DNA of 64,000 nt from Dryomyza anilis (taxonomy: Eukaryota; Arthropoda; Insecta; Diptera; Dryomyzidae), in assembly GCA_951804985.1 (NCBI GenBank), contig OX638132.1, positions 5,189,529-5,253,528 on the forward strand. The letters are read 5' to 3'. The position numbers and the translations under genes are program-made. Positions within the stretch are counted from its first letter, which is position 1. Each line of letters starts with the position of its first letter. The notes below the pieces were generated by a model. The model saw only the letters and a program-made list of their open reading frames with translations, was not told the origin of the DNA and searched no databases. Below are positions 48,001 to 57,800 of this stretch, piece by piece.

Positions 48001-51000
48001 ACGCAACAACGCTTTATGGAGACAACATCGGAGCTCAACAATTGGTGCGAAATCCTGTTTATCATTCCCGAAGTAAGCATATTGACATCAAGATTCACCA
48101 TGTGCGGGAAACGTATCAGAAAGGACAAATAGATTTGAGGTACGTGCCATCGTGTGATAATACAGCGGATATTCTTACGAAGACTTTAGCGAAAATAAAG
48201 AACAAAGGATTATGTACCAAGCTGGGCATGCAGTAGTTTGTGGCGGTTTTCATTAAGGGGTAGTGTTGAAATAACTTTGTATTGAAAACTTGTTTTTTAT
48301 ATACTTGTTACAATAGATTAAGTTTGTTTTTGAATTTTTAATTAAAATATTTGTGACGAGAAAAAATTAATAATAATTTTTTCTCATTCACAAAATTACT
48401 TCGTATAATAAAGTTGTTTTTTGATTTACGCCCAACAGTTGTGTTAGACATATGGTATGTGTTGGGGAATTTCATTCTTTGGAGACGAATATATTTTCCA
48501 AAGACATGATGATAGTTTTCACACTTCTTCTACGGGTATAACTCATTAGCAGGATTAGTTATACGAAATCCATTTAAGATGGTGGTAAAACGTTAGGATA
48601 CAAACTTACAGTGTTCGTCATTTTTACAAAGTTTCCTATAATCGCTACAATCGCAAATTGAACCATTTCGCTGCAAAACAATGAAATATAAGATTTAAAG
48701 AATGGAGATAATGGTATCTGCATTTTTACCCACTTGTTCGGATTATTGCCTTTAGAAGACGTCATTTCATTTAAATGTTGAAATTGTCGATTTTGGTGTG
48801 AACTATGATGTCCTGGCCGGTCATTTCCCATCTTCTTATTTCGCTGAAAATTCTCCACATCAATTTGAAATCATAAAAATCCATCGTCAGTCTATGGAAT
48901 ATGTTTATAAATGCAAAATTAAATAAAATTAATTAAATTAAATTAATGATGCTTTCCAAAAAAAATGTTGAATAAGTCCAATTAATAAAATATTGAAATT
49001 TTCAAATGCCATTGATATACGTATAACAATATATCGTATTACTTTTACACTTGGATGCGTTAATTTAACACTGTGATCATGTTATCATGCTGAGTTCACC
49101 CCGTGTTATTTTAACATTATGAACCATGTAAAAAAATCTTGTTAATTTTTAAATTTGTTTTTGTTTTCTGTAGAAAAATTTATCATGTGTATTTAACACG
49201 AGCCGTGTTAAAAATTAATCTGTCAAAATTTTCTGAGTGCAACAAAGAGATTTATTATATTAATAGGATTTGCACCACGAGCTATGTGTGGTGTCCTCGG
49301 GACACTGTTGCTGTCTGGACAGACACTCGCTGTAAATGTGCTCCTCGGAGCGCTGACATAACATAGTTGATTGCAGGTGTTATTTCCAGCAATGTCTCTT
49401 TAAATCAATATAAAATTAAAAAATGTATAAACTTTATTTTAGAATTATTGAATTGTGATTTTAAAGTAGTTTTAAGTTTAATAAATAGATTAAATTAGTT
49501 TTAAGTAAACCGATATATTCGCTGCTACTATCAACGAAGAACTGGCAGATGATTTGCAACACGAGGCAAACGTCACTAGTTTCGTTTGCCAATTCTCTCG
49601 GTGTGCATGTGGCTATGTGTGTCTGTCATCAGTTTTTGGAGACTTTGTGACAAGGTTGCCAACTGTCATGTTGAATCACTGCAAGCATTTTAATTCGGCG
49701 TCCACATCAGTTGATGTTATAGAATTTGCGTTCGCGCGCGAACAGTAATTATCAATATTCTAAATTGTTCTTTAATACACTGAATCATGATTGAAAGAAC
49801 AAAATTCATCAATATCAATATGAATAGACTTTTTCTTATTTCGAAAATATTTTTTTTTTCTAAAATTTTTTGAATAACATTTTTTTTTTAAATATATTCG
49901 AAAAAAAATTTTTTTTTTTGAAATATTCAAAAAAAAAAAAATATTTGTCCATCAATTGATTTAATTTGAAATTATTTAAAAATTAATTATTAGTTTTTCA
50001 AAAAAATCCATAATATAGGTATAGAAATAAAATGTATATAGCAAGCAGTATTTAACAATTAAATAACATAAACCTTATAAGAAATATAAATAAATGCTGT
50101 TTCGGTGCATGTTTTGCCTGATTGTTTAGTACTTTAGCAAAATTCGCATTTTTTTTTTATTGCACAAAATGATCTTATAGGCTCTTCTATGCAGAAATTG
50201 TGCAGAAGACCGCTGATGAGGAAGATTGCAGCTTCCGAAACAGCCTTAAGGTCAGCCAACAACTTTTGGTTTTTGGTCAATTGATATTTGTTTCAATCCC
50301 CAAAATATAGCACTTTGTATCTGGCTTGACCTTGAGTTCGCAAATCATTATTTTTACAATAATTCATTATATTTATGAACAAAATCATCGTCATGAAAAT
50401 TATAGATCTGTGTATAATACGAGGGTTCTGATTTTGATTGTCATTATTTTAATTATATTAGGTTTCATAGTTGATAACATTTTTATTAAAATTATTCATC
50501 ATATCAAAATGTTAACTGTTCTATTTATTTATTCTTCAACAGAATTCAGAACGAACCGCCGACCACGATTTAGATTGTGACAACTTTCTCTCTGAGTCGG
50601 AGCATTTCCAGTGCAGTACTCCCAAATTCCCCACCTTCCGGATCCGCTGGAGCACCGGCAGCCAAAACAACCGCAGCAGCAACAACACGCAGAGCAAATG
50701 TTGTAAGTGCAACAAAAATTTTGTCCAACGTGTGGCATGTCAACAGCAACAGACCACATTATATGAGCTCGTCGAAGTCTCACGGCTCTGTGCGACCGTT
50801 AGCAACAACATTTACAACCAGGCACCGCCAAGATGCGTCTCCACCCTGCCGCGTTGCTCAACGTCGTTGCAGTTCAATGGCAGTCGCGCCTCCTTTTCGG
50901 AGACATGTTTGAATGCGGCAGCTCAGTTGAGCGCCGTCGAACAACAGCATCAGCAGCCGGTGGAGTTGCGACAACATCATGCAGATTGCACATATCCTCA

Positions 51001-51334
51001 CCATCCACATCAAAACCACCGTGTCACCATGCGCATCTCAACTACTAAGCGTGATACTAAAACAGCCAAGACGCTGACCATTGTTATGGGTGGTTTCATC
51101 GCCTGCTGGTTGCCGTTCTTCACCTATTACCTGCTCATTCCATTCCTGCCGCCAACCGCCGTCTACGAGAATATAATGTCGTTATTCACATGGATTGGAT
51201 GGATCAATTGCGGCATAAATCCTTTTATTTATGCTTTTCACAATCCAGACTTTCGTACCGCATTCTGGCGGCTGACATGCCATCACATCTGCCGAAAGAA
51301 GCCGACTAACGACATGGACATACTTCGTGGGTAA
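35524..51334 (+). CDS. TyrR-like: Tyramine receptor, TAR2/TyrR type (class A GPCR), 5 coding exons
   Basis: Joined coding exons are 35524-36064, 37061-37163, 40037-40162, 40874-41045 and 50543-51334. They total 1734 nt, giving 577 aa plus TAA. A plasma-membrane amine receptor of this family binds tyramine or octopamine and signals through G proteins. Seen: a long Ser/Thr/Asn-rich N-tail with N-glycosylation sequons at N74, N77, N84/N85 and N90; TM1 with GN (N135); TM2 with D163; TM3 with C190, the amine-binding D197 and DRY 214-216; TM4 W243; ECL2 C268; TM5 FFIP around 285-288; a long Gln/His-rich loop 3 (about 304-488); TM6 CWLPFF (502-507); TM7 NPFIY (540-544); and Cys in the tail. The stretch [20 protein letters not shown] is very like TAR2/TyrR receptors as I recall them. 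Drosophila has TyrR and TyrRII; which one this corresponds to is unresolved. Loop 3 could include further small exons from intron 4. Confidence 0.93.
36295..36840 (-). mobile_element. Dipteran TIR repeat, diverged copy in receptor intron 1
   Basis: Read on the minus strand it begins TATACCCTACACTTATGAG and contains TATGGAAAAATATATATA, TGATCAGCAT and CGAGTCA blocks in the same order as the copies at 2672 and 30487, but is much more diverged. It fills most of intron 1. No coding potential. Confidence 0.6.
36845..37030 (+). mobile_element. MITE fragment next to receptor exon 2
   Basis: The block containing TTATAAGAATTATAAATACA and AAATGGAGACAA matches the right half of the MITE at 52671-54192 in the same order. 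It ends about 30 bp before exon 2. Confidence 0.55.
37061..37163 (+). CDS. TyrR-like: Receptor coding exon 2 (ECL1, TM3, DR of DRY)
   Basis: The acceptor is a T-rich tract ending TTTTTATAG at 37060 and the donor GTATGT starts at 37164. It encodes [20 protein letters not shown] followed by [15 protein letters not shown], which holds the disulfide Cys, the ligand-binding Asp and the start of DRY. It starts in phase 1 and ends in phase 2. The preceding 185 bp is MITE-like sequence, so the branch point probably lies close to or inside a transposon fragment. Confidence 0.92.
37545..39414 (-). mobile_element. MITE-like element, copy C, in receptor intron 2 (split by hAT)
   Basis: The ends CACAGAAAAAAAAATC and GTACGTTTTTTTTTTCTGTG match copy B in reverse orientation. 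The characteristic GAAGAACGGAATTCATCAAT lies near the right end. Its length without the hAT element and its 8-bp duplication is about 660 bp, close to copy B. Confidence 0.65.
37634..38834. mobile_element. Non-autonomous hAT element, 1201 bp
   Basis: Terminal inverted repeats are CAGGGTTACCGTT and AACGGTAACCCTG, flanked by the 8-bp duplication CAACTACC (37626-37633 and 38835-38842). The CAGGG terminus and 8-bp duplication define the hAT superfamily. Subterminal AAAGTCGCA-type words occur near both ends. The longest frame (65 codons) shows no hAT transposase motif, so it depends on another element's enzyme. Confidence 0.9.
39417..39732 (-). mobile_element. MITE-like element, copy D, partial
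   Basis: Starts at AGGAACTACTTGAGAACTGA and ends ATGTACATTTTTTCTGTG. It repeats about half of copy C immediately downstream of it, so the two form a partial tandem pair. Confidence 0.6.
40037..40162 (+). CDS. TyrR-like: Receptor coding exon 3 (ICL2, TM4)
   Basis: The acceptor TTTTGCTTGCAG ends at 40036 and the donor GTAAGC starts at 40163. It encodes [20 protein letters not shown], then the TM4 segment [20 protein letters not shown], then GW. The run of basic residues before TM4 is typical of ICL2. The exon completes the arginine split after exon 2 and ends in phase 2 inside a Trp codon. Confidence 0.92.
40874..41045 (+). CDS. TyrR-like: Receptor coding exon 4 (ECL2, TM5)
   Basis: The acceptor ACATTGCAG ends at 40873 and the donor GTAAGT starts at 41046 in phase 0. 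It encodes the second extracellular loop ([18 protein letters not shown], with the Cys that pairs with TM3) and TM5 with the FFIP motif. It ends RRHRIDRDA at the start of loop 3. The intron that follows is 9.5 kb long. Confidence 0.92.
41065..41590. repeat. Tandem duplication of about 280 bp in receptor intron 4
   Basis: Unit 1 is about 41065-41335 and unit 2 about 41355-41590. Shared, unusually well kept text is GTGCGGTCACTGTGGCGTGG followed by TTAATTAAATTCATAATT, and TTTGTCACGGTT-GGTTATCAGGA. The remaining sequence is more diverged. It starts 20 bp after the exon 4 donor. Confidence 0.7.
41998..42217. mobile_element. 220-bp MITE with CACCCAGAAAAAAA ends
   Basis: CACCCAGAAAAAAATTCC at the left and ATAGTATTTTTTTCTGGGTG at the right are inverted. 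The interior is rich in TATTTAATAGTAT-like words. No ORF. In receptor intron 4. Confidence 0.65.
42466..43371. mobile_element. Foldback-type element with internal TATA box and hairpin
   Basis: Probable ends CACACAAAAAATAA and TTATTTGGGTG are inverted-like, with TATA on the outer sides. Inside: TATAAAAG at 42727-42734; an 80-bp direct duplication (42776-42856 and 42866-42942) with TTTTTCACTCG at one end and TTGGAATTGTTTTAAGGC at the other; and a 41-bp near-perfect hairpin (43060-43100 with 43134-43174, three mismatches, 33-bp loop). Many CAACTGA/TCAGTTG-type words lie near both ends. A 99-codon frame (42887-43186) runs into the hairpin and has no recognisable domain. Confidence 0.55.
43590..43770 (+). 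mobile_element. Dipteran TIR repeat, deleted fragment in intron 4
   Basis: TTTATGCCCTACAAGTGTCT, GGTACACCGTTTGTAACACT and GACTGTCTGTTGAA followed by AAAGAGCTAGATAAATGA keep the order of the copy at 30487 but with large deletions. Confidence 0.6.
44252..44425 (+). repeat. Copia left LTR
   Basis: 174 bp, TGTTG...CAACA. Contains TTTTTTATATACTT and AATAAAGTTG, which could serve as a polyadenylation signal. Confidence 0.95.
44501..45264 (+). pseudogene. Copia gag region with two in-frame stops
   Basis: One frame from ATG 44501 gives a UBN2/copia-type gag ([23 protein letters not shown]). TAG codons at 44810 and 44831 interrupt it near GPARKI. It resumes with [20 protein letters not shown] and ends in a zinc knuckle, [11 protein letters not shown] (the first Cys is replaced: YYKCGKIGH). 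A frameshift at about 45255-45270 separates it from protease. Confidence 0.88.
45265..46466 (+). pseudogene. Copia protease and integrase, frameshifted, integrase core deleted
   Basis: The protease motif [10 protein letters not shown] appears at the start. A one-base slip near 45690 shifts the frame just before the GAG-preintegrase motif WHQRFGHLN. Integrase shows HTDICGPM and FIDDYSRM (first Asp) and [12 protein letters not shown] (Glu), but the DNG-containing segment with the second catalytic Asp is absent between FFAMARKNL and [10 protein letters not shown] third frameshift lies at about 46440-46455. Confidence 0.88.
46467..47700 (+). pseudogene. Copia reverse transcriptase with nonsense codons
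   Basis: The RT start ([32 protein letters not shown]) runs to a TAG at 47030, where the family normally has Glu in the ETFSPV motif. The same frame continues through [27 protein letters not shown] and the catalytic YVDDIL. Another TAG occurs at 47618. The motif [10 protein letters not shown] then ends in a stop at about 47714. Confidence 0.9.
47706..48236 (+). pseudogene. Copia RNase H domain
   Basis: Open to TAG at 48234. Shows [34 protein letters not shown] and [13 protein letters not shown], the conserved copia RNase H blocks. The segment of about 60 aa between SLMYIG and this domain is missing, and a 13-bp direct repeat (AAGCTTCATTAT) marks the join at 47727-47752. Confidence 0.9.
48264..48437 (+). 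repeat. Copia right LTR
   Basis: 174 bp. Differs from the left LTR at four positions (one near the start, one in CACAAAATTACTTC, two in GTTGTTTTTTG). Confidence 0.95.
48443..50542. other. Remainder of receptor intron 4
   Basis: 48574-48860 and 49240-49370 are less AT-rich but have no supported coding sequence. 49540-49745 (GGCAAACGTCACTAGTTTCG) is unique and moderately GC-rich. 49770-49930 is T/A simple sequence with MITE fragments (GATTGAAAGAACAAAATTC). Nothing decisive; small alternative exons cannot be excluded. Confidence 0.4.
50543..51334 (+). CDS. TyrR-like: Receptor coding exon 5 (ICL3, TM6, TM7, C-tail, stop)
   Basis: The acceptor TTATTCTTCAACAG ends at 50542, in phase 0 to match exon 4. 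It encodes residues 315-577. The first 170 or so form a Ser/Asn/Gln/His-rich loop 3 with scattered Cys. TM6 (about 488-516) has [11 protein letters not shown]7 (about 529-546) has NPFIYAF, and a short tail with Cys 560 and 564 follows before TAA at 51332. GC content is clearly above that of the flanks. Confidence 0.93.
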   Translation, partial: NSERTADHDLDCDNFLSESEHFQCSTPKFPTFRIRWSTGSQNNRSSNNTQSKCCKCNKNFVQRVACQQQQTTLYELVEVSRLCATVSNNIYNQAPPRCVSTLPRCSTSLQFNGSRASFSETCLNAAAQLSAVEQQHQQPVELRQHHADCTYPHHPHQNHRVTMRISTTKRDTKTAKTLTIVMGGFIACWLPFFTYYLLIPFLPPTAVYENIMSLFTWIGWINCGINPFIYAFHNPDFRTAFWRLTCHHICRKKPTNDMDILRG

Positions 51335-52400
51335 AGTGTGGCACGAGGACGATATGAAGATTTTCCTGCAAAGCATGGAAAAGTTGGAATAAGACTCACA
51401 AGCAATGAGTAGAAAAGACATGTTAGGTGCGTTTGGAAAGCACATATACTCATTATGGTATCTGTACAAACCGGGACCAAAGAAAACTCATTCTATTTGA
51501 GATTTCACGAAATGCGACCAGAAGGATTGTACAGCAGATGGTGGTCTGTAACGTTGGCAGGCAAAAGACAACTGTAAGAAATGACAGATAGACAAAACCT
51601 CTATCAATAACTTGTAGAAAGATTGAACATCATAGTGAGAATTGATACGAATTTGTAGAATTTATAAGTAATTCAGATATATATTTTTAGATTAAAAAAA
51701 TATGAACTATTTGTCTGTTAGCTGTTTACAAAATATACATTTTTATATATGTGGTTATGAAATTAAACCACAGTTATCAGAAAAAGTGTAATTTGAGTGA
51801 TTAATATGAAGAGCCCCTCATGTTTATATCTCGACTTTACAGCTTTAAGCATTGCAATAATATAATGTTTCATTCAATTAATAATTGTCTTATAATGTTT
51901 CCAAATCCTTATAAATGTATTACACAATCCATGTATAACACAGAAAACCAAACAATGTATCATATAGTTGAATATTAATAATAACTACACCGAAATAATT
52001 ACTGCTGTAAATTATTAGCAATTTATGTCTTAGTTTTGAAAAAATGTATTACATTATGTTGCTTTTTAAATTCATTTGTTTTTATTTGACTTAATTTTAC
52101 TAAATCATGTATTGAAAATTCGTGCTCTACATATTGCACAAACTGAATTGTTGTTTTATTTTTTGCTTTTATTAAAATTATTTGAAATTCGTGTGGGTAC
52201 ACGACAAACGTATTACAAAAGGTCGTACAGGTATAAACGAATTCGTTGGCTTCATATAGCAGAAACTGTTTTTTTGTATTTTTTCTGCACACGACGGATG
52301 ACTGCGAAGAGGTATAAAAATAAACATAAAAAACCCATTCATCTGACCAAAGCGAGGAAATGAGTGAAGACTACATAGTGATGCCAACTAACTGAGTTTT
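51335..52400 (+). other. Receptor 3' UTR and flank
   Basis: Noncoding. No canonical AATAAA is seen in the first 500 bp; AATATA-type variants occur near 51857. From about 51985 the sequence belongs to an interspersed repeat family also found at 35008-35180, 55830-56500 and 58230-58960. It is recognised by paired ACTACATTT / TACATTTGT blocks and a later GTGTGGGTACACGA block. The true transcript end cannot be set from sequence alone. Confidence 0.4.
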
Positions 52401-52439
52401 GGTTTTGATAATAAATACGCGAAAATAAAAGTTGTAAAC

Positions 52440-52478
52440 TCTACTGAGTTGAGTACAAATATAACAGGCACAGCCAAA
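52440..52478 (+). mobile_element. SINE tail scrap
   Basis: CTGAGTTGAGTACAAATATAACAGGCACAGCC matches only the last part of the SINE body. Confidence 0.4.
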
Positions 52479-52670
52479 AAAAAAACATTTTTAAAAAAAA
52501 AAAAATTTCAAAAAAAAAAATTCACACACATTTTTTTTTCTAAATATTTTTATTTATAAATATAACTTTTATTAATAAAAAGTTATAATTATTATTATAA
52601 ATAAATATATTATAAAACATTTCACTAATTTATGCATGTCGATAGCAAGCATTATATAAGAAATATCATA

Positions 52671-54192
52671 CACACAAAAAAATATCACCAAAAATATCTC
52701 CAACTGCCACTATTCATCATATTGATGTTTTTATTCATTAAACTAAAATCGTATTTTTTAAATGTTTTTCATTTTCAATATTTTTTTGTTTCCATTTACA
52801 CATTTATGTATTTATAATTCTTACTAGCTGGACCCGTGCACAGCTGCGCCCGTGCTAAGTTTTTGTAATTGCTAAACTATATATTTTATAAAGTGTGGAT
52901 ACATTTACGCCCCTTTTTTCCTTTTTAGTGCCTAGTCACTATTTTTCCCGCCGTCATTGAACGTAGTGCCATGCCCATTTTTCCAATCCCGCTTACATTC
53001 TACTTTACTATTAAACATTTTAAAATGATACTTCATTTCGATTTGTACAACTCTGCTCTTAGTAAGTCAGGAGTTAGCATTTTTTAAAATTGTAGTTATA
53101 TCGGAGGTGCCACGCCCCATTGTCCCATTCTAAGTGACTACTACAAAGGTTAATATAATCTTTTGGTGCGATCTTAGTAAGTAAAGGGTTATAGAAATTT
53201 TAAAGTTTTGGTTATATGAGCGATGCCACGCCCTGTTGTGTAACCCCGCCCATATTCTACGTGACGTGAGTTTTAAATATGAACATTTGTCTCATTATTA
53301 TAACTCAACCTTAGTATGTGAGGAGTTATAACAATTTTAAAGTTTTGGCTATAGGTACAACGCAGTTTAATCCAATCCTGCTCACATTCTACGTTACGAT
53401 TGAAGTATGTAATATAAATCCTTAGTTTCGATTTATATAACTCTAATCTTAGTAAGTCAGGAGTTACAACATGTTCATATGGAAAGCGAAACGCCCTTTT
53501 GTCCAATTCCGCCCACATTTGTAAAAAAGATAAAGAACTACAATACGTCACTGAGCCAAATTTCATGACTGTGCTTATCTAATTACACCGATATTTTTAA
53601 TTAAAATTTTAATTTTGCCACGCCAATTTGTGTACCTTCGGAGGAGAATTTCAAAAAATCCCTTCGTAGTGCACACATACGTCAAGAGATAAACACCCTG
53701 CCCAAATTTCATAGTCCTAGGGTCAAAATTAGATATTTTCGATTTTCCGGCTTTTCCTTTGGGGTTTTCCGACTTTTCTTTTTTCCTAAACAACTCTTGC
53801 ATTGACACAAACAAAATACAAAAGGAATTAGGCAAATCCGTCCGTTCGTTCTCTCGTGATGCTCTGGCACACACAGGACATTTCATTTTTATATATATAG
53901 ATACGAGTTATTATATTTCATTGCTAATTATGCGAAGACTCCATTTCATCATATTAATGAATAATGTACATCATATTGATGAATTTTGCTCATCAAACCA
54001 CATTAATTTAAATATCATAAATCTTATAAGAATTATAAATACATAAATGAGTAAATGGAGACAATTTTTTTTTGAAGTTTGATGTTATAAAAAATATTAA
54101 AAGTGAAAAACATTGAAAAAATACGATTTTAGTTCAATGAATGAAATCATCAATATGATGAATAGTGGTAGTTGGTGATATTTTGTTGTGTG
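52671..54192. mobile_element. Second MITE family, split by a Helitron-like element
   Basis: The ends CACACAAAAAAATATCACC and (complement) CACACAACAAAATATCACC are followed on both sides by CCACTATTCATCATATTGAT and ACTAAAATCGTATTTTTT, so the inverted arms are over 150 bp. TA flanks each side. A related right half lies in receptor intron 1 at 36845-37030. Confidence 0.7.
52824..53901 (-). mobile_element. Helitron-like non-autonomous element, 1078 bp
   Basis: On the minus strand it starts TCTATATATATAAAAATG and ends CACGGGTCCAGCTAG, inserted between A (53902) and T (52823). The text GCGCAGCTGTGC about 10 bp before the end can form the small 3' hairpin expected of Helitrons. Internal GCCACGCCC blocks are repeated about five times. 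The 97- and 103-codon frames on the minus strand are not recognisable proteins. Confidence 0.65.
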
Positions 54193-54856
54193 TACAAGAA
54201 CTACTTGAGATCTGAGAAGTACGGCAAAAAATGAACGAAAAATAAATATTTTGATTGAAATTTGGTTTGATGAACAGCATTATTTAATATAAGGTACATG
54301 TATGTTGTATTTTATGTTTTTAATCATTAATATGATGAAACGTATTCATCATATTGAAGAACACTTTTTTGACAGTTACAAAGCGTTCATCATATAAATG
54401 ATCGCATTCATAACATTGATGTCGTTAGTCATTAATATTAGACAGAATTTTCATTCAGAATAGTTGTTTAAAGAGTTCTTTAAAAAAAAATTGTAATAAA
54501 AAATTGTTTTACTTTGATGAGAAAAATCTCCTTGCGCAAGACATAATTTATCAATGTTAAAATTTTACTAGAAACGTAAATATAATACATATGTATTGAT
54601 TTTAAATACTTTTTTATTTATTTTTATTGCAGTATCTTTTTCGGGGTATAATTCATAATGCTAATGAAATATTAATGAATATTTATGGAGTCTAATCACT
54701 GACTCATGAACAGATAAAAGCTTAAATAAATCCACAGTGTCTATTCCATCCCTAATCCGCCTTCTATACATTTTTAAGCAGCTATAATTCTAATCTTTTG
54801 AAGCAAACGACTAAATCATTGGAGAGATTCATAACTGAATATTATAAAAATGCAAA

Positions 54857-57800
54857 TAGTTTTTAAAAAAATTGTTCTTAATATTTTAAATATTTAAATG
54901 TTTATGTGTTCAAAATATTCTATCAGAAAATAAATCTAGATGTACATACATGTAGTTTTACTCAAAGATTAATATTAATATAATATAAAAATAGCTTTAA
55001 AGATAAAGAATGTAATGGCCTGATAATGGAAACTGAAAACAAAATGAATACGTCAGATAAAAAAAATTGGAAATTCGTGTGATGAAATTTTTGTTTGAAT
55101 TACGTTCAACTAAAACGTCAAATTTTTGTGACTACAAATGAATCGTCTAAAAGTCACATGATACGTTTTATGTTATAAGCTCGTACATGTATTTATGAAT
55201 AATCTCATAAATATTGTTAATAAAGGAATTGTTTATGAATAGAAGAGCACTGCAAGTACATATTAATCATTGAATAAATGAATGCTGTGAAAAACCGGAT
55301 AGAAGGCCTTCACATTTATTTACAAGAACAATTATTTACAAACGATAATATTAAATGTAGTAAATTCAAAAGAATGAAAAAAAAAATTTTTTTTTCAAAT
55401 GATTTACAAAACATTTATTAAAAGTTTTTATTAAAATTGTATATTTTGTATCGACGCCTCTTAAGAAAACTGTTACATATTTGTTTTACTTACGCAACAA
55501 AAAAAATAAATTAAAAAAATGAAAACACTACTCAACAAAACGAGAAAATATTTTTCCGATGAATACTCTATACGTGTCATTCCACACCAAATCGAAAAAA
55601 ACAAGTAAAATTTGAGATTTTACCTTTCGATTTCAATGAAATTTGGGCAACTGATAAAGGTATTGAGATATTTTAAAACTAGTGATAAAAATTGTTAACT
55701 TTTTGTCATCTATTCTTATTTTTAAAATATGTCCTATCGACACAGTTTCCCTAAAAAATGTTTATGGATTTAAAAAACTTGTATAAATATTTATATATTT
55801 ATATAAATTATTTATATAAATTAATGTAGTAAATGATACTACATTTATATTTTTTTAAGAGTCTAGCAAAATGTAGTTCTACTACATTTTGTTAGTTTTT
55901 AAATACATTTGTATTTATTTCACTAAATTTTACTACACCTTGTATTAGAAATTCGTTTTTTGAATATTGAAGAAATTGCATTTGTTTTAATTTTTTGTTT
56001 TAATTTTACTTTGAAGTTCGTGTGGATACACGATTAACACACTTTGATAGTACGTTCAGTTAAAAACGTTTATAAGTAACTAGTGATGCCAACTACTTGG
56101 GTTGCCGTCTGAATCTGTTTGGTTTGAAATTAAAAGTTCGCAAGTCTGCACGAGACACATAATTTTGTGATTGCAGGCATTTATTCATATGTCGTACAAC
56201 AGAATTGCAAAACTAAGATGCTTGTCATTCCTTTTGAGTCGTCAGAACTGAACAATCTTTTTTGAGAGAATAAGTTTTTCAGACTTTTAAATATATACAG
56301 AATGCATTAAGAGTAAATGCACATCAAGTAATATTTTTACATTTTTCTAGAAGTTACACAAATACAGAATGTAGTAAAAATTGGTACAAATGTAGTAATT
56401 TATCAACATATTTTAGAACGTACACATAAATACAAAATTTATTTATTTTAATATAAATGTATTTAAATTTTCTTTAGAAATTCAGTCAAATTATATGGTA
56501 AAAAATGTCCGCGTTCTGGTGCAAAGAACTTAAAAATGTATTGGAATATTTTTGAAATCTGTTAAACTTTGCATTATTCGTTAGTTATGTAGAAATGAAA
56601 TTGAATTGATGTTTTCTCAAGACAATATATAAATACTTTTTTTTAAACTTTTCGTAAGGGATGTCGATATATAGTTGTGATAAACATAAAATCAATAAAA
56701 TTGATGTATAAAATTCAATATATAACTAAAATTGAAAAATGAATAAATATCATTAAAAATTGTATGAATAATATTTATTATTTTAAATATTTTATGATAC
56801 ATTCTGAACATTTTATGTCTATATAAAATATAGCATATTTAATTACATATCTTAAAATAAATACTACTCACATAGGATCGGTTCAAACAGTAAAAACAAA
56901 AATATTACATATAAAACTGTTTAACCTAAAAAGCATAATTCTAAATTAGATTTAAGTATACAGAAAGTACCTATTGATGATGAAAATTTGTAGAAGATAT
57001 AGTATTTGTAATTTTAAGGTAAGGACTATGTTTTTTTTATAGATGTATTAAAATATGCACTTTACACAAACTAATAATTATCAATACATTTTGAAATTAT
57101 TGTGTCTTTGGCAACCAGTCAACCGACATTTAGTGAATTTGGAAAACAATTTATTCAAATTTTTAGTATTAAGTATTACAATATATAGCTATTAAAACAA
57201 TAAATATATTTTGATGGATGGTGTTTTAAAATGTTATAAAGAAATACATATATATACATGTTATGCATTAAATAAAATGTCTAACTAGACAAAATCAAAT
57301 ATTGTTTTATTTGTTATACGGAGGAAAGGTAAATTGATTGAACTATAAATAGAACTTTTCTCCGATGCACAGTAATTAGTTTTTAAAAAATTGTTCTTAA
57401 TATTTTAAATATTTAAATGTGTATGTGTTCAAAATATTCTATCAGAAAATAAATCTAGATGTACATACATGTAGTTTTACTCAAAGATTAATGTAAATAT
57501 AATATCAAAATAGCTTTAAAGAAAAAGAATTTAATGGCCTGATAATGGAAAATGAAAAGAAAACGAATACGTCAGAAAAAAAAAATTGGAAATTCGAGTG
57601 ATGGAATTCTTGTTTGAATTATGTACAACTAAAACGTTAAATTTTTGTGACTAAAAATGAATCGTCTAAAAGTCACATGATACGTTTTATGTTATAAGGG
57701 TATTACCTAATATTGTTAATAAAGGGATTGTTTATGAATAGAAGAGCACTGCAAGTACATATTAATCATTGAATAAATGAATGCTGTGAAAAACGGGATA

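Larger units (their letters stand above)
44252..48437 (+). mobile_element. Copia-superfamily LTR retrotransposon, complete ends, defective
   Basis: Two 174-bp LTRs (44252-44425 and 48264-48437) begin TGTTGAAAT and end CAACA. The 5-bp duplication GTTGT flanks the element at 44247-44251 and 48438-48442. After the left LTR comes a primer site containing GGTTATGGGCCCAG, as in Drosophila copia, which uses a half initiator-Met tRNA. A short purine run (AAGGGG) precedes the right LTR. Domain order is gag, protease, integrase, RT, RNase H, i.e. Copia/Ty1 type. The LTRs differ at 4 of 174 positions by eye, yet the coding region carries at least three frameshifts, several stops and deletions. It sits in the receptor's sense orientation within intron 4. 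Confidence 0.96.
52500..54480 (-). mobile_element. MITE-like element, copy E, carrying two further insertions
   Basis: The left part (about 52540-52670, GCATTATATAAGAAATATCA) and right part (54193-54470, AAGAACTACTTGAGATCTGA, AATGAACGAAAAATAAATAT) join into the same order as copy C once 52671-54192 is removed. The outer ends are poorly preserved. Confidence 0.6.

Noticed and set aside
50529..51048. Alternative frames over receptor exon 5
   Set aside because: They overlap the proven transmembrane coding frame and are compositional shadows.
52023..53886. Minus- and plus-strand frames of 89-103 codons
   Set aside because: They fall in repeats or the Helitron-like element, overlap each other and lack any recognisable motif.
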